Below, one piece after another: positions 44,676-59,600 of a DNA stretch of 64,000 nt. Each line of letters starts with the position of its first letter. Positions within the stretch are counted from its first letter, which is position 1. Position numbers and translations under genes: made by a program. Origin of the DNA: Aplidium turbinatum (taxonomy: Eukaryota > Chordata > Ascidiacea > Aplousobranchia > Polyclinidae); contig OU964932.1 in assembly GCA_918807975.1 (NCBI GenBank), forward strand, positions 4,030,001 through 4,094,000. The letters are read 5' to 3'. The notes beneath the pieces are model-generated. The model was not told the origin of the DNA. It made no database searches and saw only the letters and a program-made list of their open reading frames with translations.

Positions 44676-47600
44676 TCAATCAATAGGTTGTTGCCAGATC
44701 AACTTTTTGTACCCAGGATCACCTTCTAGCGGCGTGGCACAGAAAGGACAGGCGGCGTTGTAGGCTTGAGTGCCGTGGGGAAGAGCGGTTTGCGACCAGT
44801 AACTGAAAAGCCATGAGTCATACTTTACTGGGCATGGTTAAAGCAAAGACTTAAAACAAAAACCAATAGAATATAAACAGCGATGATGCGCGTCAAAGAA
44901 TGCTGACTCAGAGGCTATGACTGGCAAAAAGTCAACACATGGCTGTCAACTATCTTGCATGTCCCTAAAATATAATCCAGAGCAGACCGCCGCCACCTAT
45001 TGGTTTGTATCAACAATAAAAACAACAGTCATTAAATGTGGCCAGCGCATCCGGTCAAGCCATCACTCAGCTGTTAAAACTAAATTGATGAAACCTTCGA
45101 TTTAGGAAGAGAAATTGTACCAACTTACACAGCAGTCTTGTGTGAACAAACATGCCCGCACGGGACGAAGCAGTGGGTGGGGGGGCCAATGTCGATGTAG
45201 AAAGCTGGCTCATTACCAATCCACAAGGGGGCGTATTTTCCAACCTGCATCAACAATAGTTTATAATGTTAAATAACGATCATTAGAAAGTATAAGCACT
45301 AAGCAGTTTAGACTTTTATAAGATACTTTCTTGTGATTAAAGTCATTTTACAACTACAGGTAATGCTGTCGTAGCAAAAAAGTGTTCGATAATTCGGTAT
45401 TCTTTGAGTGGCCATTGAGTTGAGTCACTTAAGATTTGCATCCCCTTCAGCTATTGAGTGAGTAGGAGATAGGTATTAGGGTACTGTACCACGCAACTAC
45501 TAACTCTTACTCGGCATAAGCTTTCTCAGGTCGTTTGCATCTACAGTTGTGAAATAAGTAACGATCAAACCACTAAAATCGAAACCTGATCTATTGCATT
45601 TCAGCACAAACTTGCGTTGCATGTCTTGTGTTCATTCAGCACACCTATCATTTTTGTTTTCACTGTGCTACGTAGGAGTCAAAGTTAATGGCAGGAAGCA
45701 CCCTGCTTAACACTATCTCAATTGGTTGTTCATTTCTCAGAAATAAGAATATTAAAATCAACTAAAATTATATCCCAACTTTGCAAGTATTGCTTCAAAC
45801 AGTGGCACAAGGTACTGCACAAACAAAAGAATTAAAATAAGCTTCTCACCGATCTACAAAGGGGACACACGCGTTCCTCCTCTCCTTGGTACCCCCAGGC
45901 AATCCGTCCATGCACGTGACCGCATTCCAAATAAACCCAGGGTTGCTTTTCGGTTTCCCTTGTCGCCCTACTTCTTCGGGGGAAGGCTAGGGTGGTTAGG
46001 CCAACTGGGCACTGGGGGCGGCCCAGGTTGATGTTGTGGATAAGCTGGTCTATGTGACGAGGGGTCTAGAAACATTGTCAATGTCAATCTACATTCTACA
46101 AGTTGGTGCAAAACCACTAATCATCCAACATAGTTGTGGTTTATGATGATCAACGATGCAGAAGAGCGAGTTAGGTAATCTCACACAATGAAACTAATTT
46201 ATTTGTATGAAAAGCAAACCAACTAAAGACAATCGTGAGCAGGTTGCCAGACGTCCATTTTTAAACACCATAGAGAGCTATACAAATTCAAATTATCTCC
46301 AGATAACTGGAAAGCACAATACAGAAACAGGATAGAGCAAAGATACCGGGCGCCATGTCAACGCACGCGCATCCGCGTAAGTGGGGCAGGTGCTGCAATA
46401 AGATGCGACCTGCCTTTACTTACCGGCATAGACACGCTGTTGCTGGATGACCTCCACAGCAAGGTGGCGCCACAGAGGTCGATGAGAGTCCCGTTGACCA
46501 AAATGTTGTTGTCACTTTCGATCTGAGGAAACCAAAACACGCAACTAATGATTGTACAAAGCATTATCAGAATGAAATCAAAACTGACACAGAAACATCC
46601 TCAGCAATGGAAGAAAATGGTTTCTTAAATATAATAAATGTTATCATTTCTGCTGCCGTCATTAGCATTCAATCAAATCAAATGCGACCGACGAATAAAA
46701 TGCTGACAAATGCTGACCAATACGGACAAGACAGAATGGAACAGTATCTTGGCACTTAACAATCTGGGTTGGGTAAATGGCAGGAGAAGATTGGCAAGCA
46801 AACATCCAAAGGTCGTTCCATGTGCACAAGCCTGTCAGGAGCAGTAACGTTTCAGGAGCAGTAAGTTTGAACCAACCATGCATCTGGTGGCCATTGTATT
46901 CATCAGGCGGACAAAAATTAAAGTTACTTTTTGTTATCATTCCACAATAGAATTTTATTATCTTTTTATTATTTACATTTCATTGATACACCCCCCTCCC
47001 CCAGCTTTGTATACAGTAGACAAGCACTCATCTTACCTTCGCACCACACTTCTGAGATGACCGGCATTCGCGTAACCTGTATATGTCGCCACATACAGAA
47101 GACTCTTTCCACTGAGAAGGCTCGGCTGAGGCGGTAAAGCCATTCTTGGGCTGCATGAGCAGTACACCATTGGTGGTGAGACCATCGAATGTCTTTTTGC
47201 TGTTTTTATCCGTAATCCATTTGGGGGCTTTTTCCTTTCAACAAAACAGGAACTTGATTAGGTTTGTTATTTTTCTTACTTTCAGTTTCTATTGAGACTT
47301 TCTGTTGAGAAATAGAAGTCAGTGCAGGATCATTGAAAATCTAAAAACTGTTCTCTGTGCAGTAAAAAAGAAAAAAGTTATAAGCAACAACTCCTGGCTT
47401 TCAACCTCGGTGATCAGGCCTGAGTCAGGGGATCGAATCTCAAGCAGGGAACAACCAACTTCATGATCATGACCAATGCCCGGTTCAGCTTCATATGAAC
47501 AAAAGTTCACCGGCATTGAAAGAACAATTTTTTAACAAAGTTGTAACAATTTTACAATTTGAACAATTTTATAACACTTTTAAACAACCTTCCTTTTGAA

Positions 47601-50600
47601 AACCCAAAAGTACTTACCCCTAAAACGATGTTCATGGAAGTGTCAAAACCAGCAGCGTAAATCCGTGCAGTGTAGGGGGGATTTCGATCACACACTATCC
47701 GACAAGCAAATCTGAAAATAATCACGAAACGGTGGATTGCAAATTTTTGAAAGAAAATAAAAATACAATTGTATGTTTGTACTAATCCGTAGGAACTAAG
47801 AGTACTCAATGCTTTTTAACAAAACAAATCTTTTAATCAACTGTCAGCTTCATTTCCATCGTCCAGATTTCACTTTTCAAAGTGTTCAATTTAGTTAACA
47901 AGTCGACAAGGTTCTCTCTTTGAGAAGCTTCTCTGGCATTAGATTAACAAAGATGGACGGTTCTTCTTCTTGAATTCTGCTTGGTTGAAGTTCTTTTTAG
48001 TGTGTATGCTGCGGCACCAAGCGGTGAATCAGGAAAAATTGGTAGTTTTTTTTATTGTTGTATCCAATTTTCTGATTGGTGCTTGAAGATTTAAGATAGT
48101 GAAAAGATTAACCAAGAAGCTAAGCTTTGTGGCCACCTTCAAGCATGTCATGAGGTGTAAAGATACGGATGTGTGTTTGCAATAGGTGTCGATTATAAGT
48201 GATCCATCCACGGGGCTATGTAGCCGATTGTAGCGACCAAATTCATACTATGAAAGCACGTATCAGATGTCTGATGATCTGCTTGGAGTTTGCAGGAAAC
48301 TATGAATATGAATTGTAAATCACAATCCAAACAGCAATATGAGGATTTTTCATATTGATTCAATATCTGCAGACGTTAAATCAATGCAAAAATGATGGAC
48401 TTTGCTGTCTGGGAACTCAATAGAATTAGAAATATACGTTCGGTTGGAACTGATTTCAGCACTAGCGCGACAGAGAAACTGATCAACCCAGTGAGCAGCA
48501 TTCAACACATTGACATTTATGCAGTGGTTGTGAGATTCCAAAAATTGAATAACCTTCACCAGGCATTTAGTTCATTGAAATAAGACGAAGCTAAACTATC
48601 ACAAGATGCTTCAAGTGGTAATCTGCATGTGTTGTTGCAGAATGCAGACGCAGCACAAACGTGGTTGGTTGGAACATAGAAAGACACACTGCCGATGCTT
48701 GGTGCTGATTTGTTGGTATGCGGCCTGTGTTGCTAATCGTGATCTCGTTTATCTTCATCAATGACTGTAACCAGCTCAGTGGCCGAGTGGTTTCGCCTTC
48801 GGCTCTGGTGCTGGTAGATCTGAGATCGATTCCAGGTCGGGTCAAACCGAAGACTTTAAAAACGGTACCGATTGTGTTCTTTCCTGCATAGCGCAGTGAG
48901 AATGAGTCGGGTAATAATGTGATAACACAGTAAACCTGATACAAATTAAAAATGAGCCCTGTCGCTAAAAGACCTTAGCTGTTGTAGAGCGACAATAAAT
49001 AAAACCATAACATTATTATTATTATCAATGACTGTACCATCTTCAAGCCACCTAACGGAGTGGAAGGTCCGCGCGTCATAGATGATGAAACCAAAGACTG
49101 GCTGCTCTCTAGTAGCCTTCCAGTGTAGTTCGGTAACGTCGTGAATCTGAGGTGGTAAAGGATAGACCCTCGGCCCCAGAAGCTCAGACGACGACGATCA
49201 GCTGTAATCCCCCATACGAACTCCCTTCATTTTGCTCTGACTTTTGTTTTTACTACTGCTTTCGGGATACTTTTCATTCCTGTAATTTGCTTGATATTGT
49301 CAAAATATTTCATTTTTTGTCATCCCTTCGTTCGTTTGCCTTGCACCAGTCAACATTAAATTTTCCAACGAGTTGCTTCTTGCTATTTGTCCGAAATATC
49401 TTAATTTTCTGAGGTAAATATTGTTAATCAGACTCCAGTCATCGTCAATTGGTAGGGCAATAAATTCATTTGTTTTTCTTTTTATCCAGCAGATGCGTAA
49501 TAGTCTTCTGTGAGACCACATTGGTTTAGATTTAGAATTACTTCAATACTGAAAAGTTAAGTATTCATCAGAATCGTTGCAACGTTTATCTGATCGGTGC
49601 CAAAGTAAAAGTAGAAACATACAAGTTGTTTTATTGCTTCTTGATGGGCCGGCTTTATGCCTAATTGGGCACAGTTGGAAACGTCCTCGTAATTTAATTT
49701 CGTCTCGAATATTCTGTTTGTCTCAACTGCTTCGGTCTTTAATGTTCGAAAGTTTTAAGTTATCCAGATCTCATCTCTTGGTCACGTTTTTGAAATATAG
49801 TTTCGGGAGAGAGTTTGCTTTTTTATACCAAAGATACCAAATATACAAAATATACCAAATACCAAAGACTTTGAAATAGAAAAGAAATGTGCCATCAAAG
49901 ACCATATGATGGAGTGTCCTTTTTGCACAGATCGAAAATTCTCTACCGACTCATTTAAAATTTTATGCAAAGGCAAATCCCAATTTGACACAAAATTCAG
50001 GAAGCGCTGTTACAACGCTACAACCCAAATTTAAACACACAATTACTTGTGGGAAGCGCGTCCATTCTCTTCAACATTTACTAGATGTATAATCAGGTAG
50101 CCCGTGGTGCAAATTCTTTTGGAGTCATGTAGTTGCCCTTTCCTAATGTAATTTGTTTTCCATCTGTCTGTCTGTTTTCCACACTACTGTATTGCTTTTA
50201 ATCGCTGCGTGTTTCTTGATGCATATAGTCAGTTAGTTAGTTACCTTCAAGAAGATGAAATTTATTGCATTTTTATAAATATTTTCAGATTCCTGATGAG
50301 GGCTTAAGTTAAGCCGAAAACGTTTGACTATTAAAACTATTTGTAAATATGTAAAATATATTGTTATATAACATGATGCATTTCAATTTTCAGCATATAT
50401 TGTTAATGTTATAATGCACAACCCTGTTGTATGTTGTGCGTTGCCTGTCTTTGGTACATTGATGAACCTCTTTATCAAACAAAATCAACTTAAATCGTGA
50501 ATCGACAGCAGTGACAGCTTGATACTATTCTTCTGTGCTTATATTTCAATTGGCATAACAATAATAGTGTAATTTTGACTGCAATTAGGCCTAACTCCAA

Positions 50601-53600
50601 ATTCAATAGCATCTGCATGAAACGACCTACTTCTAAAATCTTCTTTAGTTTCTCGCTCTGCTTTCTGTAGACCTATTGTTGGCGCTCTTGCGGATAATGT
50701 TGGATATATTTCGCCTGTCCCTAATTGGCCACTCATACTTTTTGTCAACTGTTCGATTAGCTTGAGAATTTCCACGCGCTATTCTGCAAGTGTCCATTCA
50801 GCACTACTCGTGTGGGCAGCTGGGCATGTCCTCACCTTTAGCACTCATTAAAATAATCGCGCGTTTTAGTTGTTGTAGACGCGCTTCTTGATGCAAATAC
50901 AAATTCCAACGGGTCGAAACGTGTTGGGTGACATTCAATAGCGCCATCCTGGTTTCACAAAATAGTGGCAGAACACCAGTTTCAGATTTAGGCTTGCAGC
51001 TTTTCATTTTAATATTATGTAATCATCAACTCAGAATATAATTTTTATGGGTGTTGATATTATCGGAGTTTGCTTTATTTATTCGTTTATGTATTTTTCA
51101 AATTTTCTTTTTTACATGTGCAAGCTGAAGATGCTATTACAATAGCGAAATCGATTCTTAATAAATTACACTAAGAGGTTAGATTGTTGTGCAAATGCCA
51201 GCATTTGGTGAATCCCCATGACCTTAAAATTTTTTCAATTTAACATTCCTTATTTGGCAACACTAATTGAAAATGGAACCCGGGCTGAGGCAAATATGAC
51301 AAAGAGAAAAATTGAGCACCTCGTAAGCTTAAATTTTCTCATTTTGTGAGTTGCCATTATTATCAAACCTTTGAAAAACATGATGTGAAATCACTTTTGG
51401 AATATGATTTTTTGGCACTTTTTAAATTCCCAAAATCTTGTATCTTCGTTTCGTTTCGAAAGCAAAACGAAACGAAATGGCTCGGACATCGAAATGAAAC
51501 AAAACGTAATTCGAAACGAAACGTAATTCGAAACGAAACGTAATTACTCAAAAGCTATTTCGAAACGAGAAAACGAGAAGTGAAAAAAGGACTGAAGAAT
51601 TGTTGGATATGCTAGAGATGAGAGAGACCATAGACCAACTGGCAAGGGCAAATGGAGTAAGATGGTATGGACATGTGATAAGGAGGGAGGAAGGAAGTTT
51701 TCTTAGAAAGGCACTAGATCTAAAGGTGGATGGGAAGAGGAAACGCGGTCGTCCAAGAAGAACGTGGAAACAACAAGTGAAGGATGAATTTAAAAAAGTC
51801 GGACTGAAGGAGGAAGATGCAAGGGACAGGGTGAAATGGAGAAAAGGGATTAAAACAATTGCTGCGCGGAAACAATCGGCCACCCCCACTAGTGGAGAAC
51901 AAACCGACGATGGATTATGATGATGATGATGAAACGAAGCGAAATTAAGACAAGGAATTTCGCTTGGAAACGAAATAGGAATATTTGTTTCGAACAGTCC
52001 TAATTTATAACTCATTTCAATAACATCGCAGAATTCTTCAAGACGGATTATGTTTTGGTTCACAGTTCACACCTCTGTGCCAACCTAAATTTCAGAAGAG
52101 GTACGTCATCCTCTGAGAAGTGTACTTATTGCAGAGCAAAGTATAAACTTTTGATATCACATCAGCACTACGCTATTCAGATGACACACCCAAGCAGTAT
52201 CAAGTACTTTTGTTTTAATTTTGATAAGGAAAATATATCTCAGGTGAAATTTGCTCAGTGTCTTCCAGAGTTGGGTCAATTACGATTGTAATTGACACTT
52301 TTTGTTGTTGTGTAGTTGTAATTATAATTCTTTTTAAATGGTCCAAATTAGAATTACGTTCGGTAGGTTGCACGTCTGCAGACGTTGACTCAATGTAAAA
52401 ATGATGGATTTTGCTGTCCGGGTAGCACCCATCTTACCTGGATATAGTGCTCTGCTGGGGCTGGAGTTCTTCATGGTGGGTAGGCAGGGACGCTCCCGGT
52501 GCGATGTCCATTACGACGAAGTCTATCGGTTCCTCTGTTGAACGTCCAATCTGAGAAATAAATAACGTTGTTCACGGTTGATCTAACATTCGAAATCATC
52601 ACAAAGCCACAAAATTTACTTTCAAGCCACACAGTTGATGTAAATTTGTAATTTCCCTTGTTGCGATGAAACAGATTTGTGGATGAAGTTCTTGCACTGC
52701 TTTCATATGAAGTTACAGCTCGACAATAAAAGAAAATTCATGGCACTACACGTCGCTAGTATAAGTCTAAGCCTGTGTTACGAATTTGTTACGAAACTTG
52801 TTACTGACATTGTGGGTACTACGACAGTTTATCGAACGACAGTTTATCGAACGACAGTTTATCGAACGACAGTTTATCGAAACGACAGTTTATCGAACGA
52901 CAATTAATCGAACGACAGTTTATCGAAATGACAGTTTATCGAACGACAGTTTATCGAACGACAGTTAATCGAAAACCTAACCCTAACCTAAAACCCTAAC
53001 CTATACCCTAACCACTAACCCCTAACCACAACCCCTAACCATAATCCTAACCCCTAACCATTAACCCCTAGCCCCTGAGTATTCCATTGCATATGTGCTT
53101 CGTCGTTCGATAAACTGTCGTTTCGATACAGTCGTTCGATGAACTGTCGTTTCGATACAGTCGCTCGATGAACTGTCGTTTCGATAAACAGTCGTTTCGA
53201 TAAAAAGTCGTTTCGATGAATTGTCGTTCGATGAACTGTCGTTCGATAAATTGTCTTTCGATAAATTGTCTTTCGATAAATTGTCGCGTCACGCACATTG
53301 TGGTACTTTAAAATTGCTGGATTTACAAGGTAGAATTTGTGCGCTGAAAAACGGATGTTGTGCTGGGAATAGGTAGTACACCGGTAAGTATTATTAAATG
53401 AAATATGAATTGCCCCACAGCGAGAGATGCTGCAAAGCTTTGGTTAATTAAATAAAATAAATTTTCGAATCACAGCAAAATAAGACTGAGGTGCAGACTG
53501 CCAGACTAGTGGTTCCCAAAGTAGGAGATATCGCTCTCTCAGCGGTAATTTTTATTATTTAGGGAGCGAAAACATCAAAAGGGTGATGGCAACTTGCACG

Positions 53601-56600
53601 GGCTGTAGGACTATGTCGTAGTATGCAGGTTTACGCAAGGTGGTTGAAAATTTAGATTAAGTGAACGGACGAGAAGGCAAGAAAGCCAATCTTCATGTCC
53701 ACCTTCAAGCGTGCCTTTAAGCTGCATGCTTTTGAGCCGTGTCGAACCGGCGCACTTTCGAGTGCTGCATCAGAGCTCTCACTAGTCGGCCACGCTGCAT
53801 GAAAGACCCACACGCTATTCAACCAAAGGATTGTATGATGGGGGGATAATGTCTTATGCCCATGGCATTATTTCGTCCATGCAGATGTTTTACAAAGAGG
53901 ATTTACTGAATACTGAAAAGTTATCAGGATAATTATCGTTTTTAGCACGAGTTGAAACGTTTATCTAAAGAAAGTGAAAGTGAAAGCAAAGACAAACAAG
54001 TTGATTCATTACTTCACTGACGTTTCAGGTACCATGACAATGCACATCCTCAAAACAAATTACATAAAAAATAAAATTTACGAAGTTGAACGCTTCAAGG
54101 ATCAAAGTTGCTGAAGTGAAGCAAAAGAGCAGCTTGCTTTGATTGGTATTCAACCTCGAGCAAAGCAGGCTTTTCTTTGGCATTCACCCGAGCCAAACGA
54201 AGGTTTTATAATGATTGAAATCTGTGGTGCAACACAATTTGACGCCTGTTTGAAAATCCACTCCTTGAGAAGCATCTGAGCATGATGTTGCGCTGATTCG
54301 TTGCCAGACATATTGTTTTTTTGTTGCAAAGACGTAAAATTGATGTGAAAAGTGTAGTTAGATAGATCGACATTCGACAAAGATGTGAAATGATGGATAA
54401 GAGTGCTGTTCGAATTTTATGAGTCTTGCCACAACATAGCAGTGATTGGCTGAGAACAATAAACTTGTGATGTAAAAATTACAAAACCATTAACATGTTT
54501 TAGGTTGACCTTAAAAAAGGTAAACATTTTGTCCACAAAGTGACGGTAGTTTGAAGTCAAATAAATTAAACAATACCAAAAGCAATTAAACTTGTGAAAG
54601 CAACCTTCAAAAAGATTTTGCAACTTTAGATAACTGCATTTTATTCCCGCTTGTCTAACACAGTTGGAGGTAAAGCCAACATGAAACCAGGCAGACTGCA
54701 CAGACAAGAGCCATAAAATGCAATACTATCACTTAGATTCAATGCCTGTTGAAGTTGAATCTACGTTTAAGCCACAAACTCTCTCGTCGATTCGATAGTC
54801 ATTTACTCATTTTAAATAGCATTGCAAAACCATAGCTGCAGGGCTGGAAATGAACTTGTCAACAAGACCAAGAAAGCATGCACTCCACCCTCGCACAAAG
54901 CTTTGCAGTGAATTTTGAAAGGTCTTTTATTGTACATGTTTACCCAAAACCAGTAAGCATGATACAGATATTTTTGATGTTATCTACATCCACAACACAT
55001 TGAGCCTATTTGGAAGTTACTTTCGTGAATTCATCACTAGCATTCCAATACGATAATTAGTATGAGACCAAACAAACTATTGATTAAAACGTACAAGCAA
55101 AAGCGTGGCCTCAAAATTAATTCCAACTACAAGTCGATGCATCGAATTGTAATGATGTGAATCGACCAAAGCCGCTAAGCGCAAAGTTTCACTTACTTTA
55201 CAAAACAACATTCTTTTTGAGCCCTGCATTCGTGGGAACGAAAGCACTGCTTTGTGTCGTGCGAGTGTTTCTGTTGGGGCCTGTCTGGGCATGTCCATGT
55301 TGCTAGCCTGGCAGCCGGATGCTCTTTGTAGAAATATATTAACGACCGGCTCATATTTCCCGCCACGTAGTAAATTAACCAGTCGGTGAAGACGAATGAG
55401 ATAAGACCCATCTTCACAACACGTTGAATCAATGCATTACAACAAAGGTTTTCTGTACAACAACCTAGCCAAAAATTAGTCACCTTTCACATTGATTTGA
55501 CGTTTGCAGGCGTTAAATTAGTGCAAAAGATCACTAATTTTCTTATTTGGGTTGAAAAGCTGTTAAAAAAGCATCACCTATTGTTGATGACAAGGAAAAA
55601 AGATAAATTGATGATTTTTCAACGTCAATTTTTGCAGACGTGTTTGCCCGCAGGTAGCTTTTTTGTGAATGAAACATTCTTGGGCATGAAAGAAGCAAAC
55701 ATATTTATGATCAGTGGCATCTTGAGCAAACGACCACGCAGCACGAAGCGTTTTCCTTTTACAACACGGACAAAATTTGACAGGGTTTGAGAACAAGGAT
55801 GTAGGAGACAAAACCAACTTTCAAATTGAACCGAAACTAGAAGCTTCCGTTGTTTCATCAGTGAATACAAAGATGCCTAGAAAAGTTTTTAGTAAAGTTA
55901 ACACGTTTCAACTGAATTACTGTTGATTTGGCATTGTTTCCCATATCGTACTGTAACTTGTGGTGTAATAACCAAATTTTAGATTGGTGAAAACTTTAGT
56001 CCCTCACCCTAAGATTGGAAGTTGTACCTTGGCGTTTGCAAACTAGATCAAGATTTATACGTAACACCAACGTTTAGGCACTTGAAGATACTTTCATCAA
56101 AATTTTCTGTGAATAATTTGCTTAAAAAAAGATTGGGTTTCTTTTTTGCAAGAAATTGAAAGCAATAATATTGAAAGCCCAAAACAAACTGATAACTTTA
56201 CGTTGCTTCGGCATAAACAAACAAAAGGTTGATGGTTTTGAATCAAGATGCGAAGATTGTATGTGTGAAGTGTTGTATGTGAGACCACTTAGCTAGTGCG
56301 GTAGACGGTAGTACGCTACTGGAAAGAACGCAAGACGATACTCTTATACACGATGACGTCATTTAGAGGAAAAAATAGCGGCAGCTGAAGACAAAGAATC
56401 TCTGACTGAAAGCACGTTAAATTACGTGGTAGAAGTACGCAGCTAAACAAAGTTAACATTGTTACATTGATTCAACGTCCTAAGACATTATACGTCACCT
56501 CAAGCGAAACGGATGTGTCAAAAAAAGAAATCAGCGCTTAACTTTTGCTGCATAAGACAATGAGCTAGAAATATAGGGAAAATACAACACTGTTCATAAC

Positions 56601-59600
56601 AAGGAAGTGCTATCTGATGTGCTATCTATCTGACACCGCCCTCAGCATTCAATACAGTAAATCAGCCATCAGCAGATAATTTTTTACATTGATTCAATGT
56701 CTGTAGAATCTACAAACCGAGTGATTAGCTGTCTGGGATAATGCGATATAGAGTACAGGTATATCACAATCCGTGTGCAATATTTGAAAACGTCTTCGGA
56801 GCGATAATCTCAAATCAATAAACTTGGCCATTGGCAGTAGGGTGTAACACTTTTTGAAAAATATTTTCACTTTGTTTCAATAATATTTCTAACAGGTAGG
56901 AAATGCCTCACTGATAGCAGAAACCAATTTTTAGGGATTAAAAACGATTTTTTAAAGTTCCACACTCAGGTTGAAATATAGTGCTTTCGGATACGGTATG
57001 CAAATTAGGTAAAATAGGAGCTTATTTATGTTTTACACTTAATTTGTTGTTTACAAATAATTGCAAATTGTAGGAAAAGGGTGTATAATATCACGTATTA
57101 TATTATCGAAATGTTATAGGCTACCTATTCAATAATACTTATCAAATCATGCTTTGCAACATTTATTTTGTGTGTACCTACTGTTTTATTCTGTAAATAA
57201 CTTAATGTGCAAACAACATTTGCAGTATTTTTTTTTTACATTTTTGCACTATCTTTTTGTACAATTAAATCATCAACACTGAAATTTCTACAAACATACA
57301 TTAATAGCAACTGTTTGTCATTTATGGTTCCTTGGTTTGGTTGGGATAAGTATATGTATAGTTACTATAGTATATACATATTAGAATATATGATATACAC
57401 TACTGTACAGGGTCATCGATAATTAACGTTACAAGAGATCCAATTCAAAAACTGGCAAAGGAGGCCAACGTAGCCTATGGAATCATGTTCACAGTTCTCA
57501 AGAAGGATTTGAAGATGAGCCCATTCAAATACATGGAGAAACAGTTGCTAAATACCAATACCATTGAGAAACGTCTTTTCAGAGCCAAAATTCTGCTCTC
57601 GCGCATTGAAGAAAGAGGCACGCTGCCAAATCTTGTGTTCAGCAATGAGAAGAAATTTGATGTCCAGCATCATTTTAACAGTCAGAACGATCATGTTTGA
57701 TCAAGAGATGGTGACGTTGAACCCCGGGTAGTCATTCGGAGACAAGGGGTGGCATCAGTGATGGTGTGGGCCACAGTCAATGAATCAGGAAGGAGTCTAT
57801 TGATTTTTGTGGACCAAGGAGTGAAATTGAACCAAGAAAACTATCGAAATGATATTCGTGAGGGTTCATTGTTGCCTTGCCAGGCAAAGAAAAACTTCAA
57901 AAAACGGAATTGGCCATTCCAACAAGATTCTGCCACTTCACATGGAGCTAAGAAAACACAATTACTGGCTTTCAGCCAATGTGCGGTGCTTCATTTCCAA
58001 GGAAGAATGGCGTCCTTCATCCCCAGACCTGAACCCCCTAAACTTTGGCATCTGGTCTTACCAGGAGAGCAAGGTTTTGACTAAACACCACCAAATTAGA
58101 CCAACCACCTGTTAGTGTTGAAAATGTTAAGAAAATTTCTGTTCCATCAATTGACACCCAGAAACTAGTTTGGAAAAATAGGCCTATGAAATTGCTCTTT
58201 GATATTACAAGTAAATGTTCTCCAGCTATTTCAATTGGTTCATCTCATCATAATCCATCGTCGGTTTGTTCCCCACTAGTGGGGGACGGGGGTGGCCGAT
58301 TGTTTCCGCGCAGCAATTGTTTTAATCCCTTTTCTCCATTTCACCCTGTCCCTTGCATCTTCCTCCTTCAGTCCGACTTTTTTAAACTCATCCTTCACTT
58401 GTTGTTTCCACGTTCTTCTTGGACGACCGCGTTTCCTCTTTCCATCCACCTTTAGATGTAGTGCCTTTCTAAGAAAACTTCCTTCCTCCCTCCTTATCAC
58501 ATGTCCATACCATCTTACTCCATTTGCCCTTGCCAGTTGGTCTATGGTCTCTCTCATCTCTAGCATATCCAACAATTCTTCAGTCCTTTTTTCCCTTCTC
58601 GTTTTCACCCCACACATTGCTCTCACCATTGACCTTTCCGTTCTTCTCAGGATTGCCAGTTCACTCTCTCTCAATACCCATGTCTCGCTACCACCTGGTG
58701 ATTAGAAATCATTCAAAAACAATCAAATAGCAAATGAAAGGCTAATTGGGTGTGTAAAAAAATGCCTAGAGGAAAAGAAGGTGACAGCTTCGCTGAGCTT
58801 CGACAAGCATGACAGCTTCGTTGAAGGAAATAAAATAAGATTTGATTTGTCGTTTGATTGCAACTGGATTTTTTGTTGGTTACTTTTCTCGGACATGTTG
58901 TTTTGTGCAAATTAAACATATCTGCTGCCTTAATATTCGTTTTATTTTAGATTATTATCATCGTTTGCATTTTACAGTAAAATGTTGTTGAATTAAGAGT
59001 TTTTGAAATTCTTTATGCTTTTAAATTTAGGCCAAGAAACCTAGGAAAATGTCAACTTAGTTATTTTTAATAACCAGACAAACTTAAAACTCTCTTACAC
59101 ATATACAACTGTTCTACAATGACAAAGACCTTGCCAAAAACGATAGTATGAATAGGTCGCGCGACATTTCATAGTTAAAAATATGAATATTTTCAAGTTA
59201 AGTGTGGAACCTCAAAAATTAATTTATTGTCAAAAATCTTTTTAGAGCATTTTAGTATCACCACTTCTCATCTATAGAACATATTATTGACATACTTTTG
59301 GAAAAATGTTACACCCTAATTGGCAGTCAACATTGTTGCTGATTCAGCAGCAGGCAAAACCAACGGATTTTAGCAAACTAAGCAAGGAATGTTCGAGACG
59401 ATTTGTCAAGTTACGACAAATTGATATACGAAGAAGGATTTGTACGTTTTTCACTTATGATTCCTTGGTTTCAATATAAACCTTAGTAAAACCTATTTGA
59501 CACAGTCAAGCAAAATCCGATTTGCACTTGGTGCAAGACTACATTTGCCCCACAGATGTTTTTGCTGATGATTCATAAAAACTTTCTGAGCCAAGAAAGC

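Larger units (their letters stand above)
56840..59316 (+). mobile_element. Tc1/mariner-superfamily element with dead transposase
   Basis: Tips GGGTGTAACACTTTTTGAAA and CCAAAAGTATG...-type inverted partner (GGAAAAATGTTACACCC at 59300-59316) lie between TA dinucleotides (56838-56839 and 59317-59318). A transposase remnant is read on the plus strand. A LINE 3' end (58241-58694) inserted later in its 3' part. It lies in the large Pellino intron. Confidence 0.88.

Noticed and set aside
52816-53294. Interstitial telomere as the cause of the CCCTAACC block
   Set aside because: The block is short and irregular and lies exactly between inverted arrays with a flanking 9-bp repeat, so it belongs to a mobile element.
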